Shown: in pieces, positions 59,313-64,000 of the stretch
Numbering within the stretch: the stretch's first letter is position 1
Layout of the letters: every line of letters begins with the position of its first letter
Assembly: GCF_963678635.1 (NCBI RefSeq)
Contig: NC_087069.1
Location: 44,220,688-44,284,687 of the forward strand
Direction: 5' to 3'
Length of the DNA: 64,000 nucleotides
Origin: Symsagittifera roscoffensis
Lineage: Eukaryota > Xenacoelomorpha > Acoela > Convolutidae
Program-made: the position numbers and the translations under genes
The notes under the pieces: generated by a model
What the model was told of the DNA's origin: nothing
The model's input: only the letters and a program-made list of their open reading frames with translations
Databases searched by the model: none

Positions 59313-59617
59313 GGGAAATTTATCAAGAAACACTCTTCAAGAAAATGTTTGAGCCTTCTCATCAATACTACGCCGTTCTGTTGATTTTGTCGTTTCTTGA
59401 TTTTTCTCGAAACTATCTATCAAATCTTGAAAAATGGGCTACAATCAGCAAAAAATTCTTCAGAAGTTTGGTGATCAAATATAAATTCTTCACCTGTGAG
59501 TGTCGTTTGAGATCAGTAGACCAACATTTCATTCAGAGGCGTTTTTTTATCAGTATCCTAGCGAAAATTTTACAAGATTCGTTGTGGAATCGGACGATGA
59601 AAATTTCAGTAAAATGA
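59313..59617 (+). CDS. Candidate second exon after the anchor exon
   Basis: After an acceptor-like attattttcag (59312) one frame is open for about 100 codons: EIYQETLFKKMFEPSHQYYA, then LLILSFLDFSRNYLSNLEKW, ATISKKFFRSLVIKYKFFTC and on to a TGA at 59615. Amino-acid use is mixed, with several charged helices, which is better than most frames here. The phase does not match the GTTAGT donor at 59211 in the anchor frame, and I recognise no family, so the link to 59090 is only positional. Confidence 0.25.
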
Positions 59618-60479
59618 AAAAAAATTTACTAAAACATCATTTGATTTTGAAATTCTTACATGTTTTTTAAATCAATTGCAAATCATTGATATGAAACAAA
59701 ACCACTTGATGAAACGTTTGTGGTACTAATGGTCGTTCTGCGTTCCCAGTAGACTTGGTGCCCTGTCCATAAATTTATGATACATTTGGCTTACCGATCT
59801 TTCTTATTTAAAACATGATATAAAATTTTTGTCTTTAATAGATCATAATAGTTTTTTTTGTCTTTATACTTGATTGCTTTTGAAAATTGCAGACACTGAC
59901 AAGTAACATCCCCTATAATGGATTCTTATCCACAATTTGCAATTGCGGTTCGTAATGGCAATAAAAGATTTAATAACAACTGCTCGTTAAATAAATATAA
60001 ACGAAACAAGAATAAATTGAAAAAAAACTCGTGGAAAAAATTAACTGAATTCGAAAAAAAAAATTACGAAAATTAAAGCAGGAATCAATCAACACTTTTT
60101 TTTGCACGATACCTTAACAGGGTTTTTGAACTCAAGGAAGGAATATCTTTGAATATGTCCAATAAGTAGAAATTATTATTTGGGTTCTTTTTTTTTTCAT
60201 TTTATTAAGGTATGTTTTGCTGCATATTTTGTGTTCGTAAAAATTTGTGATACATTCCCATATGCCCATACGTAATTTTTTTTTGTTTCTGTCAAATTTG
60301 ATCGACAGGATTGTTAAAAGCTAAGCCAAAGTACTTCAGGCTACATGTTCTCTAGTAGCAACATAAAAAAGCGAACACTTGTACGAACAAAAGTAGCCGA
60401 TCGCAAACATTTGCTTCCAAGATGGAGTTTTTGCTTGGCCGCTTACTTGAATTTAGATTTATCTCATTAGACAAAAAAC
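59618..60479. other. AT-rich non-coding stretch
   Basis: Nothing recognisable. Confidence 0.4.
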
Positions 60480-60770
60480 CGTAGGTCTGTACAGGAAACA
60501 CAAAAAATTGTTGAGTTTAAAATGAAGATTTTGCATCGCGCAAATTTTTGTTGGGTATGGTCACGACACGAATATCAATTATGATTACAAGCAAGATTAT
60601 AACTCTGTTAATCCTATTTACATTTTTTTTAAAATTGGAGTTACCTACTTTTCAGATGAGAGCTAATTACATGCTAACATATAGCGGGATAGACTTTATT
60701 GATAGTTAGTCAACAGCTATTGGTAGAAGACTCTTTGTTCGTTTTACTTTTCTTTGATCGCAATTTGTTA
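60480..60770 (+). repeat. Dispersed repeat family E, copy 1
   Basis: Matches 62025-62345: both start 'tctgtacaggaaacac' and, about 160 bp on, share 'cagatgagagcta.ttacat', 'tagttgataact.ttcaacag' and 'ctat.ggtagaa'. The middle parts are poorly alignable. Confidence 0.65.
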
Positions 60771-61799
60771 GCATAATATCTTAAGTCGAAGACTTTGAGA
60801 GAAATTTGATTTCTTTTTTAATTTCATTTTTTGGAATTTTGGCAATATTTATAGCAGGTGCATCCAGATTATTCAATTGCGTCAAAGATTTAAAAAAAAA
60901 TTGTACAATTGTTTCTCCGATCTCTCATAAAAAATAACATGTCAAGAAAACATAATGTAAATTTTTTTTCTACTATGAACGCTTTTAGTGTTTTGTACGC
61001 TATTTTTGAAAAAAAAGTATCTCGGTGAAAATGGATTTTTTCCCTAGAAAACCTCAATTAATTTGGACTGTGCTATGAGCAGCAAAACTTCTAGTGAGGC
61101 CTCTAACTGTTATAGTAGTTTAAAGTTCATGAATTTTAGTGATCACCATTGGTAATATTTGAAAATGAGTTGCATTTAGGTTTATCGGACAAAAAAACTT
61201 TCTGCCTGATTTATTTGCGTTTGCGTAAAAAGTGGTGTTCATAATTTTTTTGTTTTACATTGAGCGTGGGGGGGGGGGGGGGAGTTGGTCCCCGCGTTTT
61301 TTTTGCGCATCAGAACAGATCAAATTTTTTGTCCGCAATTTAGTTGGGTTCTCGTTCGATTCAGAATTACGACGTAACACATTGAATTGACCAGGAGGCC
61401 TACAACATATCAAAAGCAAAAATCGCAGATAGTTTGAGCTTCGATCAATCAAAACGAAGTTCAAAAAGATAATTGAAATCCTAACGTTCGTAAAATGAAA
61501 TTTGGATTAAAAGTTTTTATAATTATTCCCTGAAATGCTCAAATTGATTGCAAAAATTCCTCAGTCTAAAAAAGGAGCCTAAAAGAGGGCTTCCACTTAT
61601 ATAGATTATAGTGTACATTACGGGTATATCAAAGACCATTTCAATGAAAATAAAGTGTGAGTATATATAGTCAGCAAAAACTCGGAATGGGATGATTATA
61701 CGGAAACTGTTCTCAAAATAATTCAATGCAAAAAAATTTTCATTTTTTGAACTGCTCTAAAAAACATTCTTATATTTCCACCCGAAATCTAGCGAACAA
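60771..61799. other. Non-coding stretch with a 15-base G run
   Basis: The G run is at 61268-61282. The minus-strand frame at 61255-61464 uses it as a proline run and has no other support. Otherwise nothing. Confidence 0.45.
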
Positions 61800-61860
61800 A
61801 AATTCTGACCGGATTCGAACCTCAGAATTGCTCGGCTGGAGTGCTGGGAGCTAAACCAAA
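61800..61860 (-). pseudogene. tRNA-like relic with a consensus B box
   Basis: The minus strand reads TTTAGCTCCCAGCACTCCAG then CCGAGC, a D-arm-like GCTC...GAGC, followed after only six bases by GAGGTTCGAATCC, a perfect B-box core within a self-complementary ATTCTGA...TCAGAAT arm. The anticodon arm is missing and no acceptor stem closes, so this is not a working tRNA. It may be a deleted tRNA or a SINE head. Confidence 0.5.
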
Positions 61861-62024
61861 TATTTGCAGACTACACAATTTAGTTAACAACTTCATAAAA
61901 ACTAAAACTTTTTGACTTCAAATTGTAGCCAATTGTAGAACAATTGCTTGTAAAATGCACGTGTTGGTTGAGTGATGCACTGTGATTAGATTTGTTAAAA
62001 ATTCTATAATACTTTTTAGAGAGT
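61861..62024. other. Short non-coding gap
   Basis: Nothing recognisable. Confidence 0.3.
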
Positions 62025-62345
62025 AAATAGTTGGTTTCTGTACAGGAAACACTTAAAATAAAAGGTAAATTAATATAGAACTATCAATCCAGTTCAGAAG
62101 ATTTGCTTTTTTACGGGTGCCAAAACTAAGATAAAAACTATGCAAGCAAGGCTATTTTTGTAATTTGTTAATTTTTAAAATTTTGTTTCTTTGAAACGAA
62201 AATGCGTATTTTTTAGATGAGAGCTAGTTACATGATTACATATTGCGAGATGGACGTTTTTTTCCGCGGGGTTTTAGTTGATAACTATTCAACAGCTATC
62301 GGTAGAAAATTCTTTTTGTTTCAGTTGCCTTGCATCGCAAGTTCA
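62025..62345 (+). repeat. Dispersed repeat family E, copy 2
   Basis: Second copy of the family at 60480, with 'tttttccgcggggttttag' inserted near 62260 relative to copy 1. Confidence 0.65.
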
Positions 62346-63769
62346 GGTAAGAAAAACGTATGTCAGAGATTGGAGTGAAACTTTGAAGATGCTTGTTTGT
62401 AATGTTTGAATCGCATCATCATTAGTTCAAAAAAGCTGACAAGACCAATAATCATCGAAGTTTTTATGCTTGATTTGCAGTTATTACACTTTTGGTAATG
62501 GTTATTGCATGTGCAAGCAGATTGATTATTTAAAGGTGTCAATACATTGAACAAATTGTGAACGATCATCCGCTGGAGATAACTTAGCAATTTTTTTTAG
62601 CATACCACTGATAAATCGACCAACGAAAAAAAAACCTCCATGTAATTTTTTTCTGTTTCCTGATTGATTTTTCTTTAATAACTTCTCTTATTTACTTGAT
62701 TTGATGCACGCGTTTTTGAAATTGTCAATTAACAAAACTGCAATGTTTACTCTAGAGAAGTCAAGTTTTTCAGCGTATTTCGAGTAACTAAGACTTCAAT
62801 GAACAATGAAGCATTTATTTGTTAAAATATTTAAATATTCATATATTTTTAAATCCTTTTCAACCAAGGAAACGTTTAAAACATTTGCAACAGTTCATCA
62901 TTTGCACTATTTGAAAAAATGATGCAAGTGTTACTTTTTATGATTGTCGGAAGAAAAGTTTCAACTCCCATTAAGACATTTTTTAATAATTTAGTTACTC
63001 TTTCCATTTATAGTGGTGAACAAAACATTCATTTCGACCTTGAGAATGAGGAGTGGAAAATCCCCAAAGCTTTTTGTTGATCATAAACAGTTTTTGTTGG
63101 AAAGTTAATTTGTTTCTAGCTTGTTTCAGAATTACGGCCTACCTCTTTGGATCGAGAGATGTTAGGCAAATCAGTGCTGTCAGAGTCTCGGGCTGTCAAA
63201 TTAGGCAAATCAGAGTCTCGGGCAAAAAAGATGAAGCTCAAAACAGGACGTCTTGATCAATAATGAAACCGTGAAAATCCTCACTTTCTTAATTTGAAAT
63301 TTTGGATCAAAACTTTTCTGTTACTATTAGATGAAAAAATCAAAAGGACAATAAAGGTTCTAAAGTATACTTGATTTCAAGATGCTAAGGGCGTCTCTTC
63401 AATGAAACAAAGTTAGTCTTCATTTGAAAAAATAGGTATTAAATTTTTAAACAAGAAGTTTTTTTTTCCATAATTTCCAAAAAAGCAGATAGAACCTATG
63501 ATTATTTCAATTTTCTAAAATCTGGGGTTAAAAAAAGAAAAAAAAGCAAAACTGGTTGTGAAAGGACAGAGAAAGATTATTTTTCTCGACATTAAAAAAA
63601 ATCGACCAGTTTAATACAAAAAATACGTTCAAAATGATCTTCAAACTGCAGCTTCCCTATTTTTTTCATTTCAACTTTCACTTTTGCTATTTAATATTTC
63701 ACCCATCGGAGACAACCCGTATCTAGTGCTATTTCTGAACAAGTTCTGAAAACTTTCAATTCTACAGGG
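62346..63769. other. AT-rich non-coding stretch
   Basis: No gene seen. A short duplication 'ggcaaatcag...gtctcgggc' at 63166-63222 produces the 67-codon frame there. Confidence 0.4.
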
Positions 63770-63895
63770 TGATCATCAGTTCTAAAATTCATTTTTTTGA
63801 TAAAATTTCAAAATTTCAGATCTGAAATAATCATGAAAAAAGAGTACAGATCTGAATTCAGGTCTGAGGAATCCTTTCTGTCATTATAATATATG
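63770..63895 (-). repeat. Dispersed repeat family D, copy 2 (inverted)
   Basis: Carries 'tttcagatctgaaataatca' and 'cagatctgaattcaggtctg', the reverse of the 55495-55695 region. Confidence 0.6.
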
Positions 63896-64000
63896 CAATT
63901 CGGGCAAAGAACTATATATGCTAAATTTAGTTGTTTTTTGGGTATTCAATTATAGCTACGTTTCGAACCGGTAAAAAAACCCGCCGAATCATTACACAAA

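Noticed and set aside
61255-61464. 69-codon minus-strand frame with a proline run
   Set aside because: The prolines come from a 15-base G run and nothing else supports it.

Overview
The window looks like nuclear DNA from an animal, most likely an invertebrate. It is AT-rich, the one well-identified gene has conventional GT/AG introns, and about half of what can be named is transposable-element debris: terminal-inverted-repeat elements, tRNA-derived SINEs, a decayed reverse-transcriptase element, microsatellites and nested tandem duplications. I see no bacterial operons, rRNA, intact tRNA or CRISPR array. I cannot name the species or phylum.

Genes. The only confidently identified gene is a complete three-exon PGAP3/Per1 homologue on the minus strand (29155-31320, 321 residues), the Golgi GPI-anchor lipid remodelling factor. 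Other sequences that look coding are partial. They are the 3' end of an unrecognised gene at the left edge (1-153), a first exon encoding a signal peptide and a dibasic-site propeptide-like chain (12592-12803, minus), and a serine/lysine-rich exon (52405-52764, minus). There are also two related membrane-anchor start exons 9.4 kb apart (49712 and 59090), and short exon clusters with compatible splice phases at about 34.7-35.1 kb and 56.2-56.4 kb. These last ones need transcript support.

Layout. 0-6 kb: end of a gene, then a 1.3-kb direct duplication built from a short motif. 6-9 kb: a MITE, a tRNA-derived SINE and a 700-bp inverted-repeat element inserted in an older repeat. 9-29 kb: mostly featureless AT-rich DNA with dispersed repeats and the propeptide exon. 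29-31.3 kb: PGAP3, with a MITE in its first intron. 32-36 kb: a long MITE and a candidate small gene. 36.3-37.6 kb: an AT-rich simple repeat. 37.8-43 kb: five tandem copies of a ~1.03-kb unit, each carrying the same nested hAT-like MITE. 46-48.7 kb: a dead reverse-transcriptase element. 51-54 kb: two large microsatellites, an exon and a SINE. 55-64 kb: a candidate exon pair, a 1.46-kb composite inverted-repeat element with foreign-looking internal sequence, and more repeats.

I find no coherent multi-gene system. The most useful leads are the unrecognised exons, the constrained membrane-anchor exon pair, the inverted-repeat family rich in a GGATTCCGC motif, and the order of events recorded by nested repeats.
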